Shown here in pieces: positions 12,278-23,592 of a stretch of DNA of 64,000 bases. Origin of the DNA: Yponomeuta sedellus (lineage: Eukaryota; Arthropoda; Insecta; Lepidoptera; Yponomeutidae); the NCBI GenBank assembly GCA_934045075.1, contig OW203722.1:23791379-23855378 (forward strand). The letters run 5' to 3'. The notes beneath the pieces are model-generated. The model ran no database searches, was not told the origin of the DNA, and was given only the letters and a program-made list of their open reading frames with translations. How positions within the stretch are numbered: position 1 is the first letter of the stretch; the number at the start of each line of letters is the position of its first letter. Position numbers and translations under genes: made by a program.

Positions 12278-13391
12278 ATGTCCCTCCCAAGTGGTGCCCT
12301 GCGTAGATGTGCTGGCTGTCTTAAGGACATTACCGACGGTGAATATGTCACTTGTTCCTTCGAAAATTGTAGAAAGCCCTATCACACCGATCTTTGCGCA
12401 GGAGGTGCAATCCCCGATGGGGGCCGCACAGATCAATGGATATGTCCGAAATGCAGATGCGCCATGAAACGCGTAGGGCCCAATTGCACCACCGCCGTGC
12501 GTGCTTTAGACTCGCCTTCGAATCTCAATATAACCTATCGGAGGAATACACAGGCAAAGAAAGATAACTCCCCTTCCTCGGTAGTGCAGCAGCCAACTGC
12601 AGTCACATTGGACAGCATCGGCAGCCTGCTTGACCAAAAACTTTCTCCTAACTCACCGTGGATGCTGAGCTTACGCGCGTCTCTGAGGGAGGACATAAAG
12701 AGCATGGTCACAGCTCAGGTAAATGTTGCTATCCGGGACGTCCAAGAAGATTTTACTAAGACGACTGATTTCATTATGGCCGAGCAGAAAGACATGAAAC
12801 ATAATATGGAAAATGACACAAAATCTATTCAGACCATGGAAAAAGAGCAGGAGCGTCTCCAAGCGGAAATAAATACCCTGTAGACACGACTTTCATCCGT
12901 CGAAAAAAATCTCTCGTGACTGCAACTTGGAAATACAAGCCGTTCCGGAGAGTCGAAACGAAAACGTTATGACGCTGTTCAGAACATTGTGCGAGTGTCT
13001 CAAAAGTACAATGCCTGACACCGAGATAAAGAACTGTCGTCGTATAGTTAAAGCAAACCCATCCTCAAAAAGGCCTAGAAATATCCTGGTTACATTAACA
13101 TCGCCGCGTCTTCGTGACACCTTAATCTCAGCTGCCACACGATTCAATAAGTCAAACAAAGAGAAGTTAAACACCACCCACCTTGGTTTCACCGGCGAAA
13201 CTCATAGAATTTACGTAACAGAACACCTCTCTCCTGAAATGAAACAACTTCACGGGGCAGCCAGAAAAGTGTCAAAGGACAAAAACTATAAATACGTTTG
13301 GGTTAAGTTCGGGCAAATATATGTTCGTAAAGATGACGGCGCAGATGCCATTCGTATTGTGAATGTTGATACCTTGAATAATCTGCATTAA
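12278..13391 (+). pseudogene. LINE ORF1, PHD finger, broken
   Basis: The first frame (12278-12883) starts with a cysteine-rich finger in a PHD pattern: CAGC, CSFENC, H at YHTDLC, then CPKCRC, within residues 11-62. A charged, probably coiled-coil region follows (EQKDMKHNMENDTKSIQTME). It stops at a TAG at 12881. The C-terminal half continues in another frame from about 12915 to 13391 (RDCNLEIQAVPES, then NILVTLTSPRLRDTL), the nucleic-acid-binding fold region usual in such ORF1 proteins. A nonsense change and a frameshift near 12884-12915 therefore separate two parts of one protein. By family, ORF1 binds the element RNA as a chaperone. Confidence 0.85.
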
Positions 13392-13443
13392 ACTCACATT
13401 TTCCATATTATATATAAATATAAGGATCTTACATAATTTTGAA

Positions 13444-16332
13444 ATGGTCTTAATCTTTTATCAGAATGTAAACAGAATCCGCTCTAAAACTAATGAGTTG
13501 TATCTCAATATATTAAATAGTTATATATTCAATATATTGTGCCTTACCGAAACAAATTTAAATGCGGGCGTTTTTGATAGTGAGATTTTTGATTGTCGCT
13601 ATAATGTATTTCGTAGAGAACGCAGTAGCACTTGTTCTAAGAAGAAGGAGGGTGGAGGAGTTTTATTGGCTACTAAAAAGAACCTTAATATTATTCGCCA
13701 GAGTTCCTGGGATAGTGCATTCGAGGACCTCTGGATTACTATCATTGACCATAAAAACTCAAATCGTCCACTTAATTTATGCCTATGTTATTTGCCACCA
13801 GATATGTCAATAACAAACTTAACACAGTTTCATAATAACTGTCAAAAAATTATTTTGAATACTCAGGAGAACAATGATTTTATCCTGATGGGTGACTTTA
13901 ATACTCCGGAGATTTGCTGGGCTCGAAGCGCAAACTCGAACCTAATGATACCTACGTCAAATTTAACCACAAAATCAAACATTTTATTAGAAACAGCTAA
14001 TATATGTAATCTATCCCAACTTAATCACATATTATTATCAAATGAAAACGGCAGGTTTCTGGACCTAGTATTCACAACCTTGGATAACATCTTAAGCGTA
14101 CACAGCGCTGAGCCACTCAGTCGAATGGATAAACACCACCCCTCTCTGGTGATTGACATCGAACAGACAATGCAAACTAACATAATAAAACCTAAAAAAG
14201 CTAAAAGGCTAAACTATAATAAATGTGACTTACCCATAATTAAATCTGAACTCTTAAAACTCAATTGGAATGAACTTTTCGGATCGCTAGAGGTCAACCA
14301 AGCCGCAAAGTTATTTCATGAAACTTTAGATACTATAATTAAAAAATTTACCCCACTAACTAGAGACGACACACATATTTATCCAATTTGGTACACCCCT
14401 GCTTTAAAACGACGTTTGAATGAAAAACTGAAATTTCACAAGCGATTTAAGAAGTTTCGTAATCCGCGCGACTACGATGCATTTGCTGAATTACGCAGGA
14501 GATGTAAGGGAATGATCGATGAATGCTACACTACTTTCATATCAGATATAGAAGACTCGTTGGCTTCTAATATTAAATCGTTTTGGACGTTTGTCAAAAG
14601 TAAAAAAGGTGGTGGTTCTATACCACAAACAATGAAATATGGCGAACGAAGCACCTCTGACGGTCAAGAGATAAGTGAGCTATATTCAGAGTATTTCGGT
14701 TCTGTTTTTGAGAAATCCTCAGATCTCACGCTCAATCATGATTTTTATGAATCTCCATACTCAAACTTTAAACATAATCTTAGCATCTCTAAAGATGCGA
14801 TAGTTAAGGCCATAAAACGGTTGGATGGTAATAAAGGCGCGGGGCCTGATGGGATACCACCTAAATTTATCAAATCCTGCGTAACTGAGTTATCGACTCC
14901 ATTGCATTTGATATTTAATAAGTCATTGGGTTCTGGCATCTTCCCTACTTAATGGAAAACAGCCCTAATCATTCCGATATATAAATCCGGTGACAAATCT
15001 GATTGCAGTAATTATAGACCTATAAGCATCTTGTCGTGCGTACCTAAACTGTTTGAGTCTCTAGTTTATGATGATATTTATAATCATATGAAACCAATAC
15101 TGTCACCCCAACAACACGGATTTGTGAGGAAAAAATCTACCGTCACAAACTTGTTAGAGTATAAGACTTATCTATGTTCGGCCTTTGCCGCGGTAAAACA
15201 GGTGGACTCGGTATATACCGATTTCAGCAAAGCTTTTGATAAGGTGTATCATGGGTTACTGTGTGCAAAGTTATCGTACTATGGAATTCACGGAAGTCTA
15301 CTCCGCTGGCTCCAATCTTACTTGACTAATAGAAGTCAACTTGTGGCTGTAAAAGGGTATAAATCATCTCCTATTGAAATTACATCGGGAATACCGCAAG
15401 GGTCTCATCTGGGACCTTTACTCTTCATTATCTTTATTAATGACCTTGTGCAATATCTATCGAGCCCTTGCCTACTTTACGCCGATGACCTGAAGATATT
15501 TAGAACAGTCACTGATCCCCGTGATTGCATGGCTCTGCAAGAAGATTTGAACGCATTATGCAGATGGTGTTCTCGTAATATGATGTTCCTTAACGTGAGC
15601 AAATGTTTCGTTATTTCTTTTACCTCGAAAAGAAAGCAGAAATACTTTGACTACAAAATTGAAAATCAAACTTTAGAACGAAAAACTACTGCTAGAGATC
15701 TTGGGGTACTGTTTGATGACAAATTGACATTCAGAGACCACTATGACTATATTCTTAAAAAAGCTAATCAACTACTAGGATTCATTGTAAGAATAACGAA
15801 GAATTTTAAGCAACCCCATAGCTTGTTGTACTTATACCTTAGCCTAGTTAGAAGTACTCTTGAATACGGATCGGTTGTGTGGTCCCCTTATTACGACATA
15901 CATGCCAAAAGACTCGAAAGTGTACAAGCTAAGTGCCTCCGAATAATCTACCATAGGTCCAACGTGAGTCGTAGGAGAATGCCAAAATACACAGAGAGAC
16001 TCAAAAAATTCAACTTACAATCTCTTGAAACTAGACGTAAACAGACTGAGCTTATCTTTCTGCACAAACTGCTACACTCATCTATAGACTCACCATCACT
16101 ACTGGCAGCAATCAATCTCAACACAAAACTGGTCAAACGTTCGGTTTGCTCCCGAAATACTTTCACATTAGGAACTTATAAAAATAATACATCTTACTTC
16201 AATCCCATAACAAGAATGTGTCGCTCATATAATGAAATAACGAAAATCAATAAAAACATTGACATATTTAACCCTAAGATCGGATTGTTGAAGTCTGAAT
16301 TTGGAAAAAGCATAATCAGCCCGAAAAAATAG
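13444..16332 (+). pseudogene. LINE ORF2, endonuclease and reverse transcriptase
   Basis: One frame covers 13444-16332 with a single in-frame TAA at 14950-14952, between SGIFPT and WKTALIIPIY. The N-terminal domain is an APE-like endonuclease (YQNVNRIRSKTNEL, LTETNL, MGDFNTPEICW). The reverse transcriptase follows, with DGIPPKFIKSC, NYRPISILS, DFSKAFDKV, GIPQGSHLGPLLFIIFIND and the catalytic YADDLKIF. A C-terminal region with SLVRSTLEYGSVVWSP completes it. The product would be about 960 residues, usual for the family. It begins 52 nt after the ORF1 stop. One stop codon is the only visible lesion. Confidence 0.92.
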
Positions 16333-16599
16333 TCGCCTCCTTCTTCTTATTCTTCTTCTTATTCTTATAATGTATTTGTAACAATTGTTCTTTGCTTTGA
16401 ATGTAAAAGAATACATAAAATGCATGTTGTGTTAGTTTAAGTAACTCTTCTAAATTTCATATTATTGTAACCATGCTGTGTACACATGTTTTAGAGATTT
16501 GTCTGGATCTTACATGTTAATTAATGTTATCTTGATGATGTACTGGCTAATATCTGTTTTGTGTGCCTAATAAATAAAATAAAAAAATAAAATACGGCC

Positions 16600-18060
16600 A
16601 TGAGCTCTATTGGGATCAATTTTCCACGTTCAAGCTCTGAGGAGACGGTCGACGTACCCAGCGTATAAATCCAAACAAGTGATAGACGTAGAGAAGTTTT
16701 CCTGATTGGCTAAGTAGGTATAATTATATTGGCATACTTATTAATAGTCATTGCTAATGTTGATAACAGTCATAAGTATGTCATAACATATGATATCATT
16801 TATGTAAGTTTTATAAGGTGTTGGTAGAATTATACAAGGTTATTAAAATTCTACAACCATTATACGAGGCTTGTAGGGTATAGCAATGGTTTTGAGTATT
16901 ATTAATGACAGTTGTACTCAGAGAGAGCGTGCTAACAGCGGATTGGCAATTTGAAGCTCTGTGGTATGTGAACATCTCAGGTAATCAGGTTTCCTCACGA
17001 TGTGTTCAGTATTATTGCAAATTCACATATTTCACAAACGTCCGTAGCTTAGGGAACAAAGTTATTCGTACAAGCCAGGGTTCGAACCGTCGCAGGGTCG
17101 AACATTGGCTCCTGAATTTGTTTTGTAGGTTCTACTGACCGCACTTTCAATGCCAATGTACCTAATAATTTAGTTATAACTCGTAATTATAAGTACCTAT
17201 ATTCTTGCAAGCCATAGTTCTCTTCTTGTTATTCATGGGAATATATTATTTATGTACATCTACATCTACTATGTTCTTCCACCCCACTCTGTCCAAAGGT
17301 TATCTGGAAGAAATGGCTCTAAGTGATAAGACCGCCAATAGTATAACATTCTTAGATTTATGACATTATAATTGTAGTTGTTATTTTTCTGGTGTTCTCT
17401 ATCTATCTATCTAAGTTTCATGAAACTCTGGAATATTAAAACAAATTACAGTCTGTTAGCTTTAAGAATAGGTATACCTCGGCTACTATTGGATAGAACC
17501 GATTATATTGCAATAAGGTAAGTTTTATTTTGTACTGTTATTTATAACTTTGCTTAGCTTTTCAAAATTAGTGAAGAAAAGGTTTATACAGAGCAGGAAG
17601 CAGAGGATTACACTCGTTTGCTTTCGAAAACCGAAGCCTGCTCTAGGGCCCGAGGTACATTCTAAAAGCTAACAGACTACCTCTGTTTCATCATGAGTCA
17701 ATGTTCCAGCGTAACGCTGTTTCGCTGGAACGTTGAGTCATGCTTGTGTCGCATGATCCGTGCAGAAACATTACAGCTACCAGTATCCCTTCAGTTATGT
17801 GGTGATGTAGGTATAGTTACGACATCTACCTATACTTACCTAACAAATTAAGTAATTCTTTGTATGAATCCAGTGCAGTATTTCTCAATAAGATTTGTTT
17901 GTCTTGTCAGGGATCCCCCTATTTCCTTGCAACTACCTAATCAGCAAAACGGATAATAAAAGCACATCGGCATATCATACTTCTCCAGTAACTGGTGAAC
18001 TCCGAGTCGAAACAACTGTTTACACGATTTCGATTCGTTTTTATCCAGTACATTACCATA
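16600..18060. other. Intergenic DNA before the secreted repeat pair
   Basis: No coding segment is visible. A LINE 3'-end scrap lies at 17285-17410 (GGTTATCTGGAAGAAATGGC). A hairpin with 19-bp arms and one mismatch lies at about 17692-17740, its inner stem GTTCCAGCG/CGCTGGAAC. Confidence 0.6.
17285..17410 (+). mobile_element. LINE 3'-end fragment
   Basis: CTGTCCAAAGGTTATCTGGA, then AGTGATAAGACCGCC and a TTCTGGTG end, match the 3' UTR of the LINE ending at 51963. Confidence 0.7.
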
Positions 18061-18064
18061 AAAA

Positions 18065-18997
18065 ATGAAGTCATGTTTGTTTTTTGTAACGATTGTGTTA
18101 CTGTCCAATTTACTAACGCTGTGCCTAGCAGAAAATTATCAGACAATGTTAGTTAGTGACAACACAAACATAATGTTTCGTTGCAACTTGAGGTCACTGT
18201 TCTACTGCGCCGAAATAAACATTGCGATAAACACAAGAATACATGCGATGGACGTGTTTGAGACCCACGTGTTTGCAGCCCTAGCCCTCGGCATACTGTG
18301 GCGATGCAAGACTGACGCTACACACACTTGCGAAATTCTCTACAGAGTAAATACACCCATCACTGCCTTGGCTCTATCCAAAGACGGCAAACACGTCTAC
18401 ATCGGACACTCGAACAAAGTATGGCGGTGTGATCCCTACCTACCGAATTCCTGCTTCGAGTTTCATCCTTTCGATAGTAGAGTCAATGCTTTAGCTGTGT
18501 CGCCGAGTTTCATCTTCGCGGGGCTGGAAAATGGCAACATGTGGCGCTGCGGCGTGACACATCCCAAAAACTGCCAGATTTTCAACATTATCAAGGACCT
18601 CCCTATGCAGGCGTTGACTGTGAATGCGGAGTACATCTACGCTGGTATAAAGAACGGATGGATGCTCCGCTGTGGCGCGAACACAGCTCATACGTGTTCA
18701 ATATTTAACATTGCTGTTGGTCAGTCTATAACGACTTTGGATGTGCACGAAGGTTACGTCTACGCAGGCCTAGAACATGGTATAGTCTGGAAGTGCGACG
18801 CGAACAAGGCTCACGGATGCGCCATCGTCACCACAAGGACTTCACGAGTCAACTCTCTGAAAGTGATTCCAGGGAGAACTACGATAGGCGACGGCTGCGC
18901 TTACGGACCGCAAATGCCGAAAGATTGGAATTTCTTGAGCTTCAAAAATCACACGACAATTGATTATGAGCTTAACGTCACAAGGAATAACCCTTAG
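18065..18997 (+). CDS. Secreted WRC-repeat protein, copy 1
   Basis: An intronless 310-residue protein. Residues 1-22 form a signal peptide ending LCLA, so it is probably secreted. The rest is about six repeats of 39-42 residues with the pattern A-L-x-V, then (V/I)YAGLxxG, then W-R/K-C, then a second Cys 8-10 residues on and IFN. Examples are IYAGIKNGWMLRC and VYAGLEHGIVWKC. Two cysteines per unit and the strand-like spacing suggest small beta-propeller blades each tied by a disulfide (inference). N-glycosylation sites NHT and NVT lie near the C-terminus. It is the direct-repeat paralogue of 20678-21604. I recognise no named family and assign no function. A polyadenylation signal follows at 19229. 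Confidence 0.9.
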   Translation: MKSCLFFVTIVLLSNLLTLCLAENYQTMLVSDNTNIMFRCNLRSLFYCAEINIAINTRIHAMDVFETHVFAALALGILWRCKTDATHTCEILYRVNTPITALALSKDGKHVYIGHSNKVWRCDPYLPNSCFEFHPFDSRVNALAVSPSFIFAGLENGNMWRCGVTHPKNCQIFNIIKDLPMQALTVNAEYIYAGIKNGWMLRCGANTAHTCSIFNIAVGQSITTLDVHEGYVYAGLEHGIVWKCDANKAHGCAIVTTRTSRVNSLKVIPGRTTIGDGCAYGPQMPKDWNFLSFKNHTTIDYELNVTRNNP

Positions 18998-19228
18998 AAT
19001 AAGGACTTCTTATTCTGAGGAATAACCACTAATACGAGTACCAACTGAAGAAATTCTGGCTCTTATTTCATGACTTAGGTACCTACTTATCAATATAATT
19101 ATAATAAATTTATACATTAGACTGATTATTTTAGAATCTTTTGTCTAAGCTATTATGAAGTTAGAAGAACCAAGTACCAAATTAGTTATGTAAATTGTTA
19201 ATTAATTGATTATTTGTTTTGTTTGTAT

Positions 19229-19234
19229 AATAAA
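19229..19234 (+). terminator. AATAAA poly(A) signal of copy 1
   Basis: AATAAA lies about 230 nt after the stop codon of the first secreted repeat gene. Other matches at about 19104 and 19264 could serve instead. Confidence 0.5.
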
Positions 19235-19924
19235 TTTGTAACTATATTCCATTTCTTGCAATGAATAAATACCTACTTTTAATTAACTTTATTTTTTGTA
19301 ATGATGTAATCATTAGAGCAGGTCCAGGGTTACTTAATTCATAAAATAAGTCTAATAAACTATTTTGCCGGTGATGCAATAACTACTAGAAAATAATTTC
19401 CTAGTGTCGTAAAATTTAGTGGCCAACTGGCCAAGTCAAAATGCGTGAGGCGGTTTGTCTTAGATCCATGAAGTAAGGTAGGTAAATAAAAAATGCAACA
19501 ATACGAAGCGTCTCATCTTTATGACCCGGCTATTGAACATTTTTGTTTAGTTTCATTTTTTATTTATTAATTTAATAGGTAAGCCAACTCTTATAAAACA
19601 CTTTTACTTCATTAGGGTTTAACAGGTTGAGCCTTATAAGGTTGCCAATGAGCCGTTTTCAGCAAATTCACAAAGCAATTCATAGATTGCGCTTACAGGC
19701 ATGGCCATAGAAGAACCGGAATGTAATCTGCGCTGAGCAAAACAGCGACAGATTTAGAAGTAGTACAGTGCTACACAAGAAATAAGTCTCGCGGATGTAC
19801 CTGCGCAGATGACCAAATTTTGGATGTGCGGCAAGTTGATCGACCAATCAGATGGTTTCATTTTATGGCAGGCCGCGCGCCTTTGTTGCTATTGGTTGAT
19901 TCAACGTCATCTATGCAGGTGACT

Positions 19925-20005
19925 ATTAAAAACCTATTTAGAGGCTAAAAATTTCACCCATGCCGGGATTCGAACCCGCAACCTCTGGCTATCCGTGCCA
20001 GGTGA
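19925..20005 (-). repeat. SINE-A fragment, inverted
   Basis: AAAAACCTATTTAGAGGCTA, then CCATGCCGGGATTCGAACCC and TGGCTATCCGTGCCAG: the inverted tail junction and B-box half of SINE-A. Confidence 0.8.
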
Positions 20006-20077
20006 CTATTAGTTTGGCAATATTAGCGTGAGCGAAATAGGTAGCGCTACTGCGGCAATCAATTCTGCACCTAGTAA

Positions 20078-20121
20078 ATTCAACATGATCTTTAACCGAT
20101 ACGTTAAAGATCATGTTGAAT
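20078..20121. repeat. Perfect hairpin, 19-bp arms
   Basis: ATTCAACATGATCTTTAAC at 20078-20096 is perfectly complementary to 20103-20121 across a 6-nt loop. Confidence 0.85.
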
Positions 20122-20677
20122 GCACTTATAGCTTCGGGTAATTTCGGTACACTTCTTCCTAGTCTGCGCGAACGTAGATTCCCGAAGGGACTTTTATGAT
20201 GTGTAGTACCTACTGTACCTAGGTTAGAAACTGAAAATATTTCCAAAGCGTCTACTTTCTTCTTCTCGACTTCCCCCTACTACATGCGGTTTCAGCACTG
20301 GTCTATTTTTTGTATAACGATGTCATCTTTTATAGAATTGAAATTAACTTATCAAAAATAAATAGCCTTGAGAATAGTTTCTATGAAAAGCCTTATGAGG
20401 CTATAATTTTTTTCATTGTTTTTTTTAAGTTGTACTGTCTATTGAATCATGAATTTAGGACGATGTACCTACAGAGCGCCTCTATCAAGCTTTATTTAGT
20501 TTGCCATTTTCTTGTCTGGGTTTCCCCTTTTGCTGCAATAATTAAAAAGCGTAATTGATAAAGAGCACATCAACTACGTTCTGGTCAGTGATTTAGAGGA
20601 CTCTGTGTCGAAACGACCTGTAGATACAATTAAATACTTACAACCCGTGCTTACAACATACAGTTTATTCTAAAACA

Positions 20678-21604
20678 ATGGAGTCATTTTGTTTGCTTCT
20701 TACAAGTATATTACTCTTCAGTTTACTAACGCAGTGCCTAGCAGAAAGTTATGAGACAATTCTAATGAGTGACAATACCAACAAAATGTTTCGGTGCGAC
20801 CTGAGGTCACTGGTCTACTGCGCTGAAATCAACTTCACCGACAACGTAATAAATGCGATGGACGTGTTTGAGACCAATGTGTTCGCAGCTCTCACCGTTG
20901 GCGTCCTGTGGCGATGCAAGACTGACGCTACACACACTTGCGAAATTCTCTATAGAGTGAATACACCCATCACTGCCTTGGCTCTATCCAAAGACGGCAA
21001 ACACGTCTACATCGGGCACTCGAACAAAATATGGCGGTGTGATCCCTACCTTCCTAATTCCTGCTTCGAGTTTCATCCTTTCGACAGTAAAGTCAATGCT
21101 TTGGCCGCGTCTTCGAAGTACATATTCGCGGCACTCGAGGATGGCAAAATGTGGCGCTGTGCCGTAACACATCCCAAGGGCTGCCAGATTTACAACGTTC
21201 TCAGCGCCCCCATCCAGGCGTTGACTGTGAATGCGGAGTACATCTACGCTGGCTTGAAGATCGGAATGATGTTCCGTTGTAACGCGAAAGAAGCTCACAC
21301 TTGTTCCGTTTTCAACATTGCGTTTGGTCAGTCCATAATGACTTTAGATGCGCATGAGGGTTACGTCTACGGCGGCTTGGAACACGGTCAACTCTGGAAG
21401 TGTGACGCAAATAAGGCTCATGGATGTGCCGTTCTCACAACGAGGACTTCGAGAATGAACTCTCTGAAGGTAATTCCTGGGACATCTACAGCAGGCTGCG
21501 ACTGCGCTCATGGACAGCAATTGCCGAAAGACTGGAATTTCATGAGCTTAAAGAACCGGACGACGGTCGAATATGAACTTAACGTAACAAGGAATAAGGT
21601 CTAA
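20678..21604 (+). CDS. Secreted WRC-repeat protein, copy 2
   Basis: An intronless 308-residue paralogue of 18065-18997 in the same orientation, about 1.7 kb downstream. It has a signal peptide (residues 1-22, ending QCLA) and the same series of about 40-residue units with the WRC and AGL motifs. Examples are VYGGLEHGQLWKC and IFAALEDGKMWRC. Glycosylation sites NFT, NRT and NVT are present. Over residues about 78-137 the two proteins are almost identical and the DNA differs at only about seven of 180 positions, whereas the last 150 nt differ at roughly one in five. The differing residues lie mainly in repeats 1, 4 and 5 and the tail. Function unknown; a secreted beta-propeller is inferred. Confidence 0.9.
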   Translation: MESFCLLLTSILLFSLLTQCLAESYETILMSDNTNKMFRCDLRSLVYCAEINFTDNVINAMDVFETNVFAALTVGVLWRCKTDATHTCEILYRVNTPITALALSKDGKHVYIGHSNKIWRCDPYLPNSCFEFHPFDSKVNALAASSKYIFAALEDGKMWRCAVTHPKGCQIYNVLSAPIQALTVNAEYIYAGLKIGMMFRCNAKEAHTCSVFNIAFGQSIMTLDAHEGYVYGGLEHGQLWKCDANKAHGCAVLTTRTSRMNSLKVIPGTSTAGCDCAHGQQLPKDWNFMSLKNRTTVEYELNVTRNKV

Positions 21605-22189
21605 AAATACTCTAGCGCTTACTTCATTTGATTAAACACAGTGATATGATGAGTAAAAAGTCAAAGGGGCGACCACATTCGTAGGCGTCGACTGATAAAT
21701 AATGTATTTATAAATAATATCGTCTCAGACAGAAGACTTTCATTCTCGAACAAAAAGGGTAAAGTCCCGATTACTTGTAATGACTCAGGGAAATGTCCCT
21801 GCCTACTACATGATAGATACATAGGTAAATTATTTTCCTCGATCATGTTTGGGGCCCAGCACTGTACCATGCGTACAGAGACCGTCAGAGTTGTAAGAAA
21901 ATCCATGTGACGTATTTTAGCGGTCAAATAAAATTGCTGCGGTACGGGCCATTTAATCAGTATTGATTATAGGAGCAGCTCGTCATTGTAGGTATGTGAG
22001 CAGCGGCCGGCAAAGTTCTATGAAAATCCATATCTGTCGTGCTTTAGCCTAAGAGCATAAAGTACGTATATTCTAAGTTTTATCTGCCAAATTACAAAGT
22101 CTTTTGTGCAATTTAAAAATGGAACAATCTTCAATTCGTAGTATATTATAACATACAATACGATATACCTTTCGTAGTTTCGTATGGCG

Positions 22190-22312
22190 GCCTCAGTGGC
22201 GCAGTGGTTTGGCACGCTGACTGTAACACGCGAAGGTCTCGCCGGGTCCAACTAGGAAACGAACTTTTCTAGTTTGTCTCGGGTCTTGGATGTTATCTAT
22301 GTATTTATTGTA
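22190..22312 (+). repeat. SINE-B-like tRNA-derived fragment
   Basis: GGCCTCAGTGGCGCAGTGG resembles a tRNA A box. GTCTCGGGTCTTGGATGTTA matches the SINE-B body, and a TATTTATTGTATT end follows. The B box is degraded. Confidence 0.6.
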
Positions 22313-22743
22313 TTAAATCTATCGTCGAGTTAGCACCTATAACACAAGTCATTTAGTTGTACTTAGTATAGGGCTAACGAGATCTGTGTATCCATGAATA
22401 TTTATTATTATTAAAAAGCAGTTTTGTTAATCTTTAGGTAAATAGAGTGTGCAATGTACATTATCACAGTGAAACAATAATTGTAGTTTAAGAAACAGTT
22501 CCCAGGCGTGAAGGTAATGTTGGAAGTAAAGGTGAAGCCAGTGGCGTAACTGGCCATTCAATGCGATCAATAAGTCCTGCCTACCCGCCCCGCCAATGAG
22601 CCGTTTTCAGCTAATGCAATGTCCTATTTAATATTTCGTGTGCCATTAAAGTATAATAGAAAAAAATACAAAACACAAAAACTCTGTTAGTCATGTTGTT
22701 ACTACTCCACATATGAATATATGGGTAGTAAAGATTTTTATAA

Positions 22744-22925
22744 CAGTGGTTAAGCCACGTCAGAAGCCTTATGGGCGGCTTTATAACTTCTGACAGTAAG
22801 GCCCGCTACTGTTTCTTACAATCCTCCACCAACCCGGATTTGGCCCCAGTGGTCGAGTATGGCCTAACCTTCCAGCGATGCAGGAAGAGACCCGTGCCCC
22901 AGCAGTGGGGACATACAAGGGTTGA
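22744..22925 (-). repeat. Dispersed repeat D, inverted partial
   Basis: It runs from TAAGCCACGTCAGAAGCCTT to the CCCCAGCAGTGGGGACATAC end. The distal half of the unit is absent. Confidence 0.85.
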
Positions 22926-23083
22926 TATCGAAAGATTTATATTTACCTAGATTTTAGGTTATAAAAAACATCCCTGCTTTACAATAGTAGGAATACGTCA
23001 ACATGTCAATATGCTAAAACCTTACGGGTTGGTGGTCAATTAGTTAAGTAGTTTTCTGAATCTTTTGGTAATTATTTAGGATT

Positions 23084-23330
23084 ACACTATTTTTATTTTT
23101 AATGCACTAACCCGTGCTAAGGAACAAATTTAAAACCTATTTAGAGGCTAAAAATTTCACCCATGCCGGGATTCAAACCCGCAACCTCTGGCTATCCGTA
23201 CCAGCGCTCTACCAATTGAGCCAATGGGCGACTCACGGCATCAGTGAAATTTCGAACCTCTTTACAATATTGTCTGTATTACGTACAGGCAGCGACATCT
23301 GACTTAAGCAAATTGCATTACTTACAGCCC
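23084..23330 (-). repeat. SINE-A copy, inverted
   Basis: The tail (GCACTAACCCGTGCTAAGGA) and the inverted tRNA-like head (GGGATTCAAACCCGCAACCT, CTCTACCAATTGAGCCAATG) are present, then the body ending near TTGCATTACTTACAG. This tRNA head is not a tRNA gene: the B box carries a change and it sits in a repeat. Confidence 0.85.
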
Positions 23331-23385
23331 CGACTACCTACTTTTGCAGTTAGGTTTAACATCGGAACGATATCACTGTACCCAC

Positions 23386-23592
23386 ATGATTACACTATTT
23401 TTATTTTTAATGCACTAACCCGTGCTAAGGAACAAATTTAAAAACCTATTTAGAGGCTAAAAATTTCACCCATGCCGGGATTCGAACCCGCAACCTCTGG
23501 CTATCCGTACCAGCGCTCTACCAATTGAGCCGAATTGGGTTCGAATCCCGGCATGGGTGAAATTTTTAGCCTCTAAATAGGTTTTTAAATTA
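23386..23592. repeat. SINE-A copy with inverted 5' part
   Basis: The left part is an inverted tail plus tRNA head, ending CTACCAATTGAGCC. It then switches to a forward B box and tail (GGGTTCGAATCCCGGCATGG, GCCTCTAAATAGGTTTTTAA). The two halves form arms of about 75 nt, a head-to-head structure. Confidence 0.85.

Larger units (their letters stand above)
12240..16594 (+). mobile_element. Near-complete LINE (CR1/Jockey-like)
   Basis: A non-LTR retrotransposon with two ORFs in the usual order, ORF1 with a PHD-type finger and ORF2 with endonuclease plus reverse transcriptase. It ends in an A-rich tail, CCTAATAAATAAAATAAAAA, at about 16566-16594. The 5' boundary is uncertain and no target duplication was identified. 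Only a few lesions break the ORFs, so the insertion looks recent. Its 3' end differs from the TC-tailed LINE at 49949-51963, so at least two LINE lineages are present. Confidence 0.85.
19300..20660. other. Spacer between the tandem paralogues
   Basis: It contains a SINE-A fragment (19925-20005) and a perfect hairpin (20078-20121) and no coding exon. Both paralogues have a GTCGAAAC motif 50-75 nt before the ATG (at about 18006 and 20608), which may be shared promoter or leader sequence. Confidence 0.55.
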
